Source of the DNA: Rhodocollybia butyracea | Taxonomy: Eukaryota; Basidiomycota; Agaricomycetes; Agaricales; Omphalotaceae | Direction of reading: 5' to 3' | NCBI GenBank assembly: GCA_015501585.1 | Contig: JADNRY010000015.1 | Span: forward strand, 434,001-498,000 | Length of the DNA stretch: 64,000 nt | Shown here: piece by piece, positions 1 through 11,200 of the stretch | Layout of the letters: each line of letters opens with the position of its first letter | How positions within the stretch are numbered: position 1 is the stretch's first letter | The notes under the pieces: generated by a model | Databases searched by the model: none | What the model saw: only the letters and a program-made list of their open reading frames with translations | Told to the model about the DNA's origin: nothing | Position numbers and translations under genes: made by a program

Positions 1-1167
1 GAACTCGCGCATTAAAGCCAGCTGCAGCGCGTCAAAGGCCGGCTGGTACCGACTGGGTACTTCGAAGTGAGCTGGCCAGTTAGTAGGAACAAAACAGACG
101 CGTACCTATGTTCTGCGTCGATCATTAATTTCACTCCCTTCTCCTGTGCACGGAGACATAGACGCCTGAGATCAGCATATAATTCACGCAAAGAAGCGAT
201 GTCTTCGCTGCTCAGGAACTTGGAGACTGGTTCTTTTTCGTGTAGTATGCTCAAATCCTCGGGCGAGAGCATCCTGGGAAGGGAATAGGTGGATTATGTT
301 GTGGGCGCGTCGCAACAATATGGGATGATAACGCGACAAGGGATTTCGCATCCGGTACCAGTGCTGTCTGCGAAACAATACTAATATCAGGGCATCATGT
401 TACCGAATGAGAAATTTGTTGCTACTCACCATCTTGATTGCAACCCATGTCCGTCTACCACTGTGCGACTCTTTACCAACAATACTGTCCTCAAACTCAG
501 CGGAAACATCGATAGACCTAACCATCTCGTCCACACAACGCTTATACAACGGCTGGCCATCCTTTGATAACGAACTTGATGCTGGGCTTCAGACTGCTCA
601 GCTTCGACGCAATACCAAAATAGAACGCCCTTATTTCCAGCTCGAAGCGAAGAAAGTGCTGGAAGTGAACCATGCGCAGTGTCGCCGCCGACAAACTAGT
701 AGAATGTGTAAGTTCTGAGCATATTGAGCGGGAGGCTTTCAAGAGACACGTCGGCTCACCTGATCAAAGAACGTTACCCTCACTAAAGCCTCTGTGATGT
801 TCCGTACGATGGGAATACCCATGAGCACCTCCAGCAGTTTCGGTGCTGCGTCAACGAATGTAGGGAATGAGCAGATAGAGTATACAATATATGCGCGGAT
901 TAGACTGCCTAGTGGGACTGAGCTCGGCTCGATAATACGTGGGCTAGTATCTGGGGCCAAGTTGGTATCGGCTTGAATGACACGGTCCGCGAAGAAAGTG
1001 GATAATCCGACAGATCCCAATCCCACACCAAGAAAAGCTGTCGTCCCACAAGAGATCAGTAACCCGAAACGGCGAGGAATTGCTGCACGGTGGCTGAAAG
1101 ATCGTTGAACAGCCAGGGAAGAGCGGTACACATTTCGAAAGAGTGTCTGCCTGCTATGCAGAAACAT
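1..1167 (-). pseudogene. Proline dehydrogenase, left tandem copy, frameshifted and cut by window edge
   Basis: This is a second copy of the proline dehydrogenase gene at 1770-3843, in the same orientation. The start at 1167 matches the start of the intact copy. Exon 1 encodes a basic N-terminus typical of mitochondrial import, then the conserved stretch ending V-R-V-T-F-F-D-Q before a GTGAGC donor. Exon 2 begins V-G-G-D-T-A. Compared with the intact copy, two lesions are visible. About 8 extra bases near 567-582, partly offset by a 3-base loss, shift the frame. One base is missing near 259, where the intact copy reads tcctctgggcg and this one tcctcgggcg, and this soon leads to a stop. The D-A-E motif is still readable near 110-125. 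The 3' half lies beyond the window. A decaying tandem duplicate is the simplest reading; sequencing error cannot explain an 8-base difference well. Confidence 0.75.
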
Positions 1168-1769
1168 CAATGGGATTCCTTCAAGGCTTGGTTGTTTATG
1201 TATTGGAAAGACAAGATGTGAGATGAATGTACCGATGTTCGTCAAAAGCCTAGCCTAGAGGATGAGCCTAGAGGAAGTGCCACCGCACGACCGCGGCGTC
1301 TGCGGTAGGCACATCCGCGATTCAAACTTTGTATTGAGTACCGGTCCGCCGTATGTGATTCGTTCTAGTATTCAACGTTTGGCAAAAACCCGTCCAGCTT
1401 CGCTCGCTCCCATTACACCCCCTAGCAATGGCGTAGGGTCTTTGAATATTTCTGCTGGTCGCCTGGTTCGTATCATCGGAGGGGCTTGTGAAGAACGTAC
1501 GTGTGTATTGTCATAGTTAGTGAGATCATAAGTACAGAACAATTAAGATATGTCCATGGCCTTGCATTATACAGCAGGTCTATAGGGCAGAGGAATGTCA
1601 TAATAGACGTTCCAGCCCTGTTCTCTTCCTCGTTGGGTTGAAATACGAGGATGTATTCTGACCTCGTCGCCTAGGCCTGCCGCCGCTGCTTTCACTCACT
1701 AATGTTATCAGGCTCTCGCTCTGATGCTGACTATGTAGGAATGATAGGAAAGAACAGTACCTACTATAA
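1168..1769. other. Spacer between the two proline dehydrogenase copies
   Basis: The part next to the left copy, to about 1290, resembles the sequence upstream of the right copy near 3920-3960 (shared gaggaagtg-caccgcacg), so the duplication included about 120 bases of promoter. I see no gene in the rest. Confidence 0.5.
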
Positions 1770-3843
1770 CTAACCAAAAAATTTGGCCCAGATTTCTCGT
1801 CCAGCGCGTTTACGTTCCTCAGCAGCATGGCCATCTCCTAATACAGACTTGTTCTCTATTGCGCGGCGACTCAGATAGGGCATCGTTTCGGACAGCGCTC
1901 CATAAGGGACATATCTGCATAAACTAGTGAGTGTCGAGATAAATCTTTGTGGGAATTTTCACTGACTTGATTACCATGGGTGTTTTGGATACCGTCCTTT
2001 GCACGATGTAGTTCGTGAGAGCGTCACTCATGCCTGCAGTGAAGATATCAGGCTGAGAAGAAAATATATATATCATGCAGCATACCAAATAGTTGTCCAA
2101 AGGTGACTCTTTCCGTCGTTTCATCGTCTAACCTCAGTACAGCATTCCCTTCTTCATCTTCCATGCTGGTAGTAGCAGCAAGACCACTTCTCACCAATTC
2201 ACTTAGAATCAACTTGGTGCTGACCCAATTATGGGTACCAAATAGGACACCAATGCGAGGATCGTTTGAGCTTTTCTTTGCCAACCAGCCAACTGGTTGA
2301 GCAGGAAAGGCATCCTCCTTGATCCAGTTTACGAGCATCTTGACGCATTCGTTATAGCATTTGTCTGTTTCTTCCTTTGCCACCCACACAGGTGGTAGTG
2401 CTTCGTTAGATATCGAAAGACGATGACCAGGTAATTGTACTGCTTCGTATGCAGAAATTTCGTGAGGGTGATAAGCTCCGCGAACTAGCTTGACTCCAAG
2501 TGCGTAATTGTTGGCTTGGGCATCGCGATACGACTGGGCGAGGTAGAGAGGAGTTCTGCGAATGCCATGTGAACCAAATCTGTAGAGAATAGAAGAAGCC
2601 TACCTGCGAAGATATGCCTGGAATGTCCCGTAAATGAGTGGCTGAACCGACGTTTCGGGTTTATCACTTTCAGAAGAAATCTTGTTGAACTCGCGCATTA
2701 AAGCTAGCTGCATTGCATCAATAGCCGGCTGGTACCAACTAGGTATTTCGAAGTGAGCCGACCAATTAGTAGGAACGAAACGGACGCATACCTATATTCC
2801 GCGTCGATGATTAATTTCACCCCTTTTTCCTGTGCGCGGAGACATATACGCCTGAGATTAGCATACAATTCACGCAAAGAAGCTATGTCTTCGCTGTTTA
2901 GGAACTTGGAAGCTGGTTCCCTTTCGCGTAGTATGCTCAAATCCTCTGGGCGAGAGCATCCCGGGAAGGGAATTGGTGGATTATGTTGTGGGCGCGTCGC
3001 AACGATATGGGATGATAATGCGACAAGGGATTCCGCATCTGGTACCAGTGCCGTCTACGAATCAATAGTATCAGGACGTCATGTTCCTGAACAGTGAATT
3101 TGTGGTATTCACCATCTTGATTGCAACCCATGTCCGTCTACCACTGTGCGACTCCTTACCAACAATACTGTCCTCAAATTCGGCGGCAACATCGATAGAC
3201 CTAACCATCTCGTCAACACAACGCTTATACAACGGCTGGCCTTTCTTCTTTGATAACGATGTTGCTTCGGATTGGTCCGCTTCGATGGAATACGCAAATA
3301 GAACACCCTTATTTTCAGCTCGAAGGGAATGAAGTAATGGAAGTGAACCCTGGGCAGTGTCACCGCCGACAAACTAGCGAGACGTGTAAGTTCCGGATAA
3401 TAGACATCTTGACCTCGGGTCTTTCGGGAGAAACGTCGGCTCACCTGATCAAAGAATGTTACCCTCACTAAAGCCTCTGTGATGTTCCGTACGATGGGAA
3501 TACCCATGAGCACCTCCAGCAGTTTCGGTGCTGCGTCAACGAAAGTGGGGAATGAACAGATAGAGTATACAACGTATGTGCGGATTAGATTGCCCAGTGG
3601 GGCTGAGTTCGACTCGATACTTGTATATGGGGCTAAACTGGCATCGGCTTGAATGACACGGTCTGCGATGAAAGTGGATGCCCCGATAGTTCCTAATCCC
3701 ACACCGACAAGAGCTGTCGCCCTGCGAGAAACGAGTCTCCCGAAACGCCGAGGAGTTGTTGCACGATGGCTGAAAGATCGCTGAACAGCCAGAGAAGAGG
3801 GGTACACATTTCGAAAGACTGCCTGTTTTCTGAGTAGAAACAT
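1770..3843 (-). CDS. PUT1: Proline dehydrogenase (proline oxidase), mitochondrial
   Basis: FAD enzyme that oxidises L-proline to pyrroline-5-carboxylate at the inner mitochondrial membrane, the first step of proline catabolism. The start M-F-L-L-R-K gives a basic, hydroxylated mitochondrial leader. Exon 1 ends V-R-V-T-F-F-D-Q at 3445; the next exon begins V-G-G-D-T-A-Q-G. Family motifs seen in order: D-A-E-Y followed across an intron by W-Y-Q-P-A-I-D (near 2710-2830), L-M-R-E-F-N, K-L-V-R-G-A-Y-H, F-G-T-H-N, and the C-terminal Y-L-S-R-R-A-I-E-N that carries the substrate-binding arginines. The last exon (about 1770-1917) ends W-A-K-F-F-G then TAG. At least five introns of about 50 nt are needed; the one near 2595-2645 starts GTAGGC. 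All frames join cleanly, unlike the copy to its left. Confidence 0.88.
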
Positions 3844-4160
3844 TAGAGAGATGTTTCTTGCGAGTCTTCCTTATTTATGTGTTGGAAGGCAAGATGCGAG
3901 ATAAATTTGTACTGATAACGCTCCTGAAGAGCCGAGAGGAAGTGACACCGCACGCGACATGTCGATCGGATCATGGTATAAGTCCAGCGTATTGTGAATA
4001 TTGACAATATTGTACCGAATGACTTGAAGTGCAGCCTTGCAGTAGCTCCGGTTGAATTGACAGGAGCAAGCTGAAGTTCATATAAGCGCCTCAAGTTCCC
4101 AGCGCTGTACACACCAGACTAAATTCTGTGACCGCTCGGAACATATATAGTGGATAACTC
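3844..4160. promoter_or_regulatory. Region upstream of proline dehydrogenase
   Basis: Non-coding as far as I can see. It holds the promoter of the minus-strand proline dehydrogenase on its left and the 3' end of the dehydrogenase gene on its right. No clear TATA box was picked out. Confidence 0.35.
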
Positions 4161-5310
4161 CTATTCGTCAATGTCCAAATAATCAGTAACCTTCCTCTGG
4201 TCCCTCACCGCCTCCAACATCTTCTGGCACTTCGCCTCCACATCGTCATTTGCATCTCTTCCGAGAGGAAGATATATCGTATTCCCATTCTCATTGAATT
4301 CCGCTGATGCGTCTCCTCTGACAACATCAATGATAACCTCCACCGCCTTATCCGGATCCCCTTTCTGCTTCAAATCCAGTGCTTCCAATCTAGCTTGCAT
4401 TTGGGCACGCATCGATGCATAAGCCGAGTCAGTATGGGGATTTGGAGCGGTAGGCACTTTCATAGGATACCCCAGAACATTTTGTTCGGTGCGGAAGCCG
4501 CTCGGTTCGACAATGATGACTTGGATGTCGGGAAAGTGTGCAGACGCGAGTTCTCGGGCCAGGGCTTCACTATAAACTGAGGAGGAGATTGGGAGTGGTT
4601 TTGAAATGCGTAAACGAGCGGATTACCTCGTAGAGCGGCTTTAGATGCGCCGTACAGAGCTATGGAGAGAGATTAAGGGATCCATAGTGGCTAATGATGA
4701 AGTCGGGCTTACACAAACCCTAAAAAGCGAGTCAAAAATTTGATCCATATGGTCATTTCGAAGAATTACCTCTACTGGATTCCAGCTACTCCGACTTCCA
4801 ATCATAACAATCTTACCCTCCTTTCTATTACGCATCTGTGGAAGGAGCGCGTTTGTTAGAGCCACTGGACCATAGAAATTAGTCTGGAATTGTGTTTGGG
4901 CGTCTTCTAGTCTGAAGAGCCGGATCTGTTTAGCCAGGAAGATGACGAGATAAAGAAAAGACGGACGTCGAATCTTCCGCTAATATTTTCAACGAATAAC
5001 CAGCATTATTCACGAGCACGTCAACTCTGCCCCAAAAACCAAGAGCTTCCTGAGCTTTCTGTCGTATCGTAGCCTCGTTGGAGTTCATATCGAGTTCCAT
5101 GGTCCGCAAATTGTCCGAGGCTGGGAAGTGATTGGATATCGAGTTGATTTTGCGAGCTGTCGCGATTACACAGTCACCTCGACGCAGAATAGATGGTACA
5201 AAACGACGGCCGAAGCCAGATGAAGTTCCTGTAACTTCTTTTTAGCCAATGCATGAGAAGAGCTTGAGGTGATAAGTACCAGTTATAAGCCAGACTCTAG
5301 GTGAAGACAT
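4161..5310 (-). CDS. Short-chain dehydrogenase/reductase (SDR)
   Basis: NAD(P)-dependent classical SDR of unknown substrate. Exon 1 (start 5310) reads M-S-S-P-R-V-W-L-I-T and is followed by an intron of about 55 nt. The nucleotide-binding motif T-G-T-S-S-G-F-G follows, then V-D-V-L-V-N-N-A-G-Y (the NNAG motif) near 5005-5030. The catalytic region is I-G-S-R-S-S-W (serine) and Y-G-A-S-K (tyrosine and lysine) near 4640-4660. Further introns lie near 4900-4960 and 4670-4740. The C-terminal exon contains P-S-G-F-R-T-E-Q and ends Y-L-D-I-D-E then stop at 4161. Fungal SDRs with this PSGFRTEQ segment are often named after NADPH-dependent 1-acyldihydroxyacetone phosphate or oxidoreductase relatives, but the substrate cannot be assigned here. 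A decayed copy of its 3' end lies near 15.3 kb. Confidence 0.85.
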
Positions 5311-5863
5311 GGAAATAATGAGAAATGTATACCGTGGAGGTTTCTGAGCATCAGTTGGTCAACTGACCCTTGCGTTCAGCATTCTGACCTCGGGCTATGT
5401 ATTGCAAACAACACTCGGCATGCATTCTTGTTCCTAGTTTACACGTTCCTTCAACAGCAAGAAAAACTGGATTGGAAGAATTTGGAACTATAGCGGTCGG
5501 GAGATGAGAGGGCTCGGAGCAAGCGGTCCGACAGATAGACTTTTATCTGATCTTATCCGTCATTGTTGATTTTACGTCTCCTCAAAGTTTCAAGAAGGAT
5601 GAAGCGAGCCTCGCCAAGACGGCTTCGTGATCTTGCTTTTCTACCAGAACCCCAGCATAGCTAAAGCTATATGCATCTGTCTTTGTAGCAGGCTGGGCTG
5701 AAAAGTTCAGCAACTGCGTCCCACTTGTGCTTTAGCTTGGCAGCTATTCAGTCCGCCTTTTCTCCACAGCCACCCAATATTAGGCAGAACCGTAAATTGT
5801 CCAGGGAAATGACTATCCAGATCCAAAAATTAACATCACACCAGCTCGGTATATCTCCTCACA
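5311..5863. other. Intergenic region
   Basis: Divergent spacer between the SDR gene (minus) and the FunK1 relic (plus). No ORF or repeat recognised. Confidence 0.4.
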
Positions 5864-6953
5864 TTGAAACATCTTATCTTCCTCTTCAGACCCTTGAGGC
5901 TTGAGCAATTGTCTAAAGGTTTGAAGGATGGACCCATCGACTGCCTCGTTGGCGCAGAGTGCACGCTCAAATGCTCTGATGGTCGTACCTGGACTTTCCG
6001 CATCACAGCCGTGTTGTTTCGCTCGTTGGTCGGATGTCGGTCATGTTGCATCTGTTGTCACCCAGAGTGTTCCTGGCATCATAGACCGTTGGTCCTGAAA
6101 ATCAGTTTTCCCAGTAAACTTCGAGAGTCTGAAGCCAAACACATTACCCGCGCTCGAAGCTTTGCCGAGGAGAATGAATCTAATCGTTGGGCTCTCAGTC
6201 ATCTTCCCAATCTCCTTGACTCCGTCACCTTCGCTTACAACGATAATATTCCTCAGGCAAAACTCAAGGAGCATTTCAAAGACACTCCGTTTACGAAGAA
6301 CGCGTGGTTCGTGCGACACTTCTAGAGAAGCGCGAACCGCTTAGTGCCGTGACAAGCACAAAGGACTATGCATAGGTCTATTATAAAAAGGTCAAAATTC
6401 TCCATCGCGATCTGATCATGAGCTGGCAACATCATGTTCAGGCGTCTCGAGGGCAAGATCTACGGAGTCTTAAATGACTTCGACCTTGCTTCATCTGTTC
6501 CAAGGACTGGAGACTCAACTTCAAACCAGCGCACTGGTACCAGGCCGTACATGGCTATCGACTTGCTCTACGGTAGAGAGGGCTTGGGCCATCTGTATCG
6601 CCACGATTTGGAGTCGTTGTTCTACTTCATTCTTTGTCTGGCCTGAAATGCCGGGGCAACGTTGTTCTGAAGCACCGTTTAGCGAATGGTTTATCGGGAC
6701 AGATAAAGAAGTTTTCGATAGGAAAAATTCCTTCATTCTTTAGCCTACAATACCGGTCCAGCTTCATTTTCGCTTTTTTGACCCGTGGCTGCAAGGGATG
6801 TTTGTGGGTGTCCAACACGGCTACCAGTCTCAAAGTAGGAACCTAGGGAACCCTAAGTTTGATAGGGAAACGTTCGATGTAGAATTTACATATGAGGAAG
6901 TTCAGTCGGTCTTCATAAACGGGGAATCTCTCAAGACACGACAGACGCTGTGA
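5864..6953 (+). pseudogene. FunK1-type fungal protein kinase, degenerate
   Basis: Remnant of the kinase-like family expanded in Agaricomycetes (FunK1). Recognisable pieces in order: L-K-I-S-F with the presumed beta-3 lysine (near 6100), R-W-A-L-S-H-L-P, then L-L-E-K-R-E-P-L, the catalytic-loop motif I-L-H-R-D-L (near 6400), N-I-M-F-R-R, G-V-L-N-D-F-D-L-A-S (DFD in place of DFG, normal for this family), R-T-G-T-R-P-Y-M-A, Y-R-H-D-L-E-S-L-F-Y, and a C-terminal piece ending K-T-R-Q-T-L before TGA at 6951. These lie in different frames. There is an in-frame TAG near 6371, a frame change between HRDL and NIMF, and an apparent short deletion just before ILHRDL, so this is a pseudogene rather than a gene with introns. 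Confidence 0.75.
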
Positions 6954-7119
6954 CAATCTTGAACTTTTGTTATTCTGCTTTTGTAGTTGCTTATATCTTT
7001 ATATCTTTGCACTCAAAATAACACCCTCCAGGCTTCAACTTGCAACCCCGAGTCACGACTATCTGAACGTTGAAACAAATCTGTATATCACAGATCGTAT
7101 ATATGTATACCACTAAATA

Positions 7120-8177
7120 TCAAACAACCGTATATACTTCGCTCATGTTCTGCACTAAGCCCTCGAAATGCTCGATTGGAACGAGCATTAACCGACCACG
7201 AGTGTCCAAACCAAATGACTCTGAGTCTCGAGGCTCGGTGGGAGCAGTCGTAAACGGGTAGTCAAGAGTGTTAGTTGCTGACTGAAGACAGGAAAATGAG
7301 CAAGGGGTCTGGAGGTAAGCTTAAAGCGTATCATACCCGCATGACACATTCATCCTCTGGATGGAAAGAATAGATGCCATCTACTGGTCGAGATATTGGT
7401 GCCGTATTGGTTCGTTTTTTCTTGTTGGTCGGAGATTTTTTCGAGTTCATATTCGACAGATACGTTTCATCGTCCATGGAAAGATGGTACGTCCGTGATA
7501 ACACGATAAGATGACTGAACTTGAAGGCGTGGTTCTGCATGAATTGTAAAATGACACTTCAAGGCAAAGTTATAACTAATTCGTACCGCGGCGACCTCCC
7601 CTTTCAATTCTTCTTTTAGCGATTGATACATTGGAGGAATAATCTGGACTGGCATGTTGATAAGACGTTCGCAGATTATTAGTCCAACGTGATTTTCGGT
7701 TTGAGAAAAAAGATTTTGAAGCGATGCATGTAATACAGCGTCTGAGGAAGATTTTTGGATAAAGTATGCAACCAAGGCTTTAATAGAAGGGTTATCCTAA
7801 CATCGTTGAGGTTCAGCTAGTGGAACAGCGTTTTGATTACAGACCTGGTGCGCATGCATGTTTACAACAGTCAGGAGAGCATACGGATCGCTTTCCTGGC
7901 CATCCGTTTTGACCGTCGTTCCAATATGAGGTTGGCTGAGTATCAGCTCAGTAAGCTCATGAAGATGAAAGAGATCTGCATCCCGCTGAAATAGCTGGAC
8001 AAGCAGCCGTTTTATAGCTTGATAGTCGATGCTGGAATTTATACTGCAGAAATCGAAATCAACATCGATTATGCTCTACTGAGAGAATATGAACGGCATT
8101 TGAACATGAAAGTAACCAAGACTTACGACGTCTGAATCCGAATCCACGTCGTCCTGGCCAGTTTTCCGTTTTGCCAT
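7120..8177 (-). CDS. BCP1: BCP1/BCCIP family protein
   Basis: Nuclear protein of the BCP1 (yeast)/BCCIP (animal) family, which in yeast acts in nuclear export and as a chaperone of ribosomal protein L23. Exon 1 from 8177 reads M-A-K-R-K-T-G-Q-D-D-V-D-S-D-S-D. The next exon holds D-V-D-F-D-F, Y-Q-A-I-K-R-L-L-V-Q-L-F, E-L-I-L-S-Q-P-H-I-G-T and D-P-Y-A-L-L-T-V-V-N-M. After an intron comes the family signature I-C-E-R-L-I-N-M-P-V-Q-I-I-P-P-M-Y (near 7620-7680), then F-S-H-L-I-V-L-S-R-T-Y, a basic K/N-rich linker, and F-H-P-E-D-E. The last exon ends Y-T-V-V then TGA at 7120. Five exons with introns of about 50-70 nt join in frame. It is transcribed divergently from CAND1. Confidence 0.87.
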
Positions 8178-8280
8178 AGACTTAACCAAGTCAAAGTAAA
8201 GATGTGTCACGAGATCTGACGCCTCGGCTTGAGCCACTGCTGTCCAGTGTCAGACCCACAAAACTTCATTCTCGTTCACC
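8178..8280. promoter_or_regulatory. Bidirectional promoter between BCP1 and CAND1
   Basis: The start codons of BCP1 (minus, 8177) and CAND1 (plus, 8281) are only 103 bases apart, so both promoters and 5' leaders must share this stretch or lie partly within each other's transcribed region. No TATA box is evident. Confidence 0.6.
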
Positions 8281-11200
8281 ATGACGAAGACATATCAGAT
8301 GAACAATCTTATCGAAAAAGTGCTGCAGTTTCTCTTATCCATGCAAATCTGCCACTAAAGTCGTTCACTTTCTTTCCAGATGCAGTCTGGGGATCAAGAC
8401 TTTCGGTATGCTGTTCGCGTTTCCAAGCTTTGAAATCTGCTTTGTTGAAACTTTCCTGGAGGTTCATGGGTCTAAACGACCTTATGACCGAAATCAAACA
8501 GGATCCAACTTGTTTCACGGGTGATGAAAATGTCGAGAATAAAGTACTCAAACAAGTTCTCGCTTTGGTCGAAGATAAGATCTCAGAGGTCAAGAACCAG
8601 GCAGTCAAATGGTCATTTAATTTTATTCTTATGTCTGAAAACCAGCTAATAGCTAGACCAGCTTGGGGCAAATGATCAAGATTATTCGTCAAACTCAGAT
8701 GGAAATGGTGGTTGACAAACTTATCGAGTTTTCCGGCGGTAAAGACGACGAGTTGCGAGACATATCCGCGTTAGGTCTGTATGCGCTGCGTAACATAACC
8801 TCGCTTAATCTGACCTTTATTAGCTCTTAAGACCATTACCGCTGAATTACCACCTGACGGACGAGTGGCTGCCTCCGCGTGTGCGAAGCTGACTCCAAAG
8901 CTTTTGGGTCAAATACAGAACGTGCGTCACGCGTAAATGTTCTTTCATCTAGCGTTAACGCGTCTATCTTCAGTCAGATACTCCGCCTGAGGCCCTAGTC
9001 GAAACCTTGGCCATTTTATCCATCCTGATCACTCGATTCCCATCGAATTTGTCTGACGCGTCCTTGACGACTCCTCCACTCGTAGTTCTTGCCCCTCTGC
9101 TTGTTCATCCTAGACCTGTGGTTAGGAAACGAGCAATCGTGACTTTGTCCCAGTTTATCCCCATATCATCGCCTGAACTATTCTCGGACCTACTATCCAA
9201 CAACATCTTACCTTACCTGGCTTCGTCCGCAGATTTTGAGAAACAGAGGACCACTGTTAACCTAGTTGCTGCAGTTGCGAAACACTCGCCAGCTCAACTT
9301 ACTCCCATCTTAGGTCAAATAGTCCCTGATATTGTCAAAGCCGTCCAAAGGGAGGATGACGAGTTGCGTGAAGGATGTTTGCAGGTGATGATCTCACTTG
9401 TTTTCCGCCGAAACTCTGCTTATGTTATGAGAAATGAAGGCATTGGAGACTTTGCTTCTGCGGTGTCCCGCAGAAACTACTGTGTATATTTCATCTATCA
9501 TTCAAGTTGGGAATCAGTTTATCAAGTATGATCCTGTAAGCACTTTGGTGGTTGCTTCATCCCACTGCTCACAACAGAAATACAGAATTATGCAGGCGAC
9601 GACGAGGACGAAGAAATGGCAGATGCTGACGACGATGAAGAGGACGAAGCCGATCTCGACGAGTACGCGTAATTCTTTTGAGCACCCCATAATACTAAAT
9701 GGGTGACCATAGATATTCGGACGACGAAGACACTTCATACAAAATTCGACGTTCGGCCACAAAATTGCTCTCTGCACTTATTGACACTCGTCCTGAGCTG
9801 CTTTCCACTATTTACAAAGAAGTATCTCCGGTGCTCATCTCCCGTTTCGGGGATCGTGAGGAAACCGTCAAGTTGGAAGTATGGTCTACCTACGGTGCTT
9901 TGCTCAGCCAAACTGCTGTCTACGGAGGCCTCCCACAGTCCAAAGACGACGTTACGCATGGAAAACGTAAACGCGACACGGAGACTATGGATGTGGAGGA
10001 CGGGCCCTATTCGCTGCTAAAAGCGCAGGTTCCTTCCTTATCAAAGGCTCTCTTGAACCAGCTAAAGTCACCAAAGACGCCCCCCGCTACACTTCAGGCC
10101 GGGTTTGCTTTGCTATATTCCTTGTTGAATGTTCTTCCAGGATCATTATCTGGCCAGGTAGCTCCTATTATGTCGACATCTAAGTTGGTCCTGTCAACTC
10201 CCCCGACCACTTCGACAGCGACTCTGTACCTAGGTTGCCTTTCGTTCCTTGCCTTATTCTTCGCAAGCCATTCCCCTCCCACCTTCACTTCTTCCCTTCC
10301 GACTCTCACTCCTGCACTGTTGAAATCAGCAAAAGAGAGACATCCCCGTGTAGCCGCGGAGTCCCTGCGGGTATTTTCTGCACTGCTCCAAGCAGTAAAA
10401 CCTGTTAAAAACGCAGACTGGACAGAGCCATTATACGACCTCGCTGTCACGCGGTTGACGACCCATGATACGGACGCTGAAGTTAGAGTTTGTGCAGAAG
10501 ATTGCATCGCGGACCTGTGGATCTGTGCTACGGACGTGGTCAGGGCGAAGAATGGGAAAGAATGGGAGTCCATTTGTCGTCAGACAGGTAAAGTAGATAA
10601 CGGTGTTAAGGTCGTGATCAAAGTTGCGACAGAAGTTACTGTTGGCGATACTTGGGTGAACGGATGTATGGATTGGATTCTTGGTCTGTTGAAGAAAAGC
10701 GGACGGCCTGGCAAAAACGAGATCTTCCTCGCACTAGACGTTTTAATCAGGAGGTTTGTTGTCTGTCTTTCGTTGTTGTAACTTTATTGATACTTTTTAA
10801 AGCTATAGTACTGGTGTACCTTCGGGTCTTCCCTCCGCTCTCATTAGTCAAATCAAGCCGTACCTGACCATCAGTGACATTTCTCTTCTATCTCAAGCTC
10901 TGGGAACACTCACAGTTCTCCTCGAACTCGCTCCGGCTTCAACGTTCCCCGAAGTCGAAGCTCATATTCTCACTGATATTTACGCCATCTCACACTCCCC
11001 GCTCATTAGTGGAGCTTCTCTGGACTCGCTGTTAAACTTTTACGCTGCTCTCGTGAAAGCAGACAAGCAGATCGCTACCCATCTGGTTCCAAACCTTATT
11101 ATCTCGGTAGAAAAGGCACCTAAGGCGGAGGCTAGCTCAGTGAACGTTGCGCGATGCGTGGCGCAGGTTGTGAAGAGTGACCAAGGTGTCGCTGCTGGGG

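Larger units (their letters stand above)
1..3960. repeat. Tandem duplication of the proline dehydrogenase locus, period about 2.68 kb
   Basis: Bases 1-1290 and about 2688-3960 align over exons, introns and upstream region. The offset is 2687 at the left edge and 2676 at the start codon. Both copies lie head to tail on the minus strand. The divergence is moderate, with many substitutions, so the event is not very recent. Confidence 0.8.

Noticed and set aside
5864..6953. FunK1 kinase as an intact gene with introns
   Set aside because: The breaks near HRDL and the in-frame TAG lack GT-AG borders that would rejoin the frame, and part of the domain is missing.
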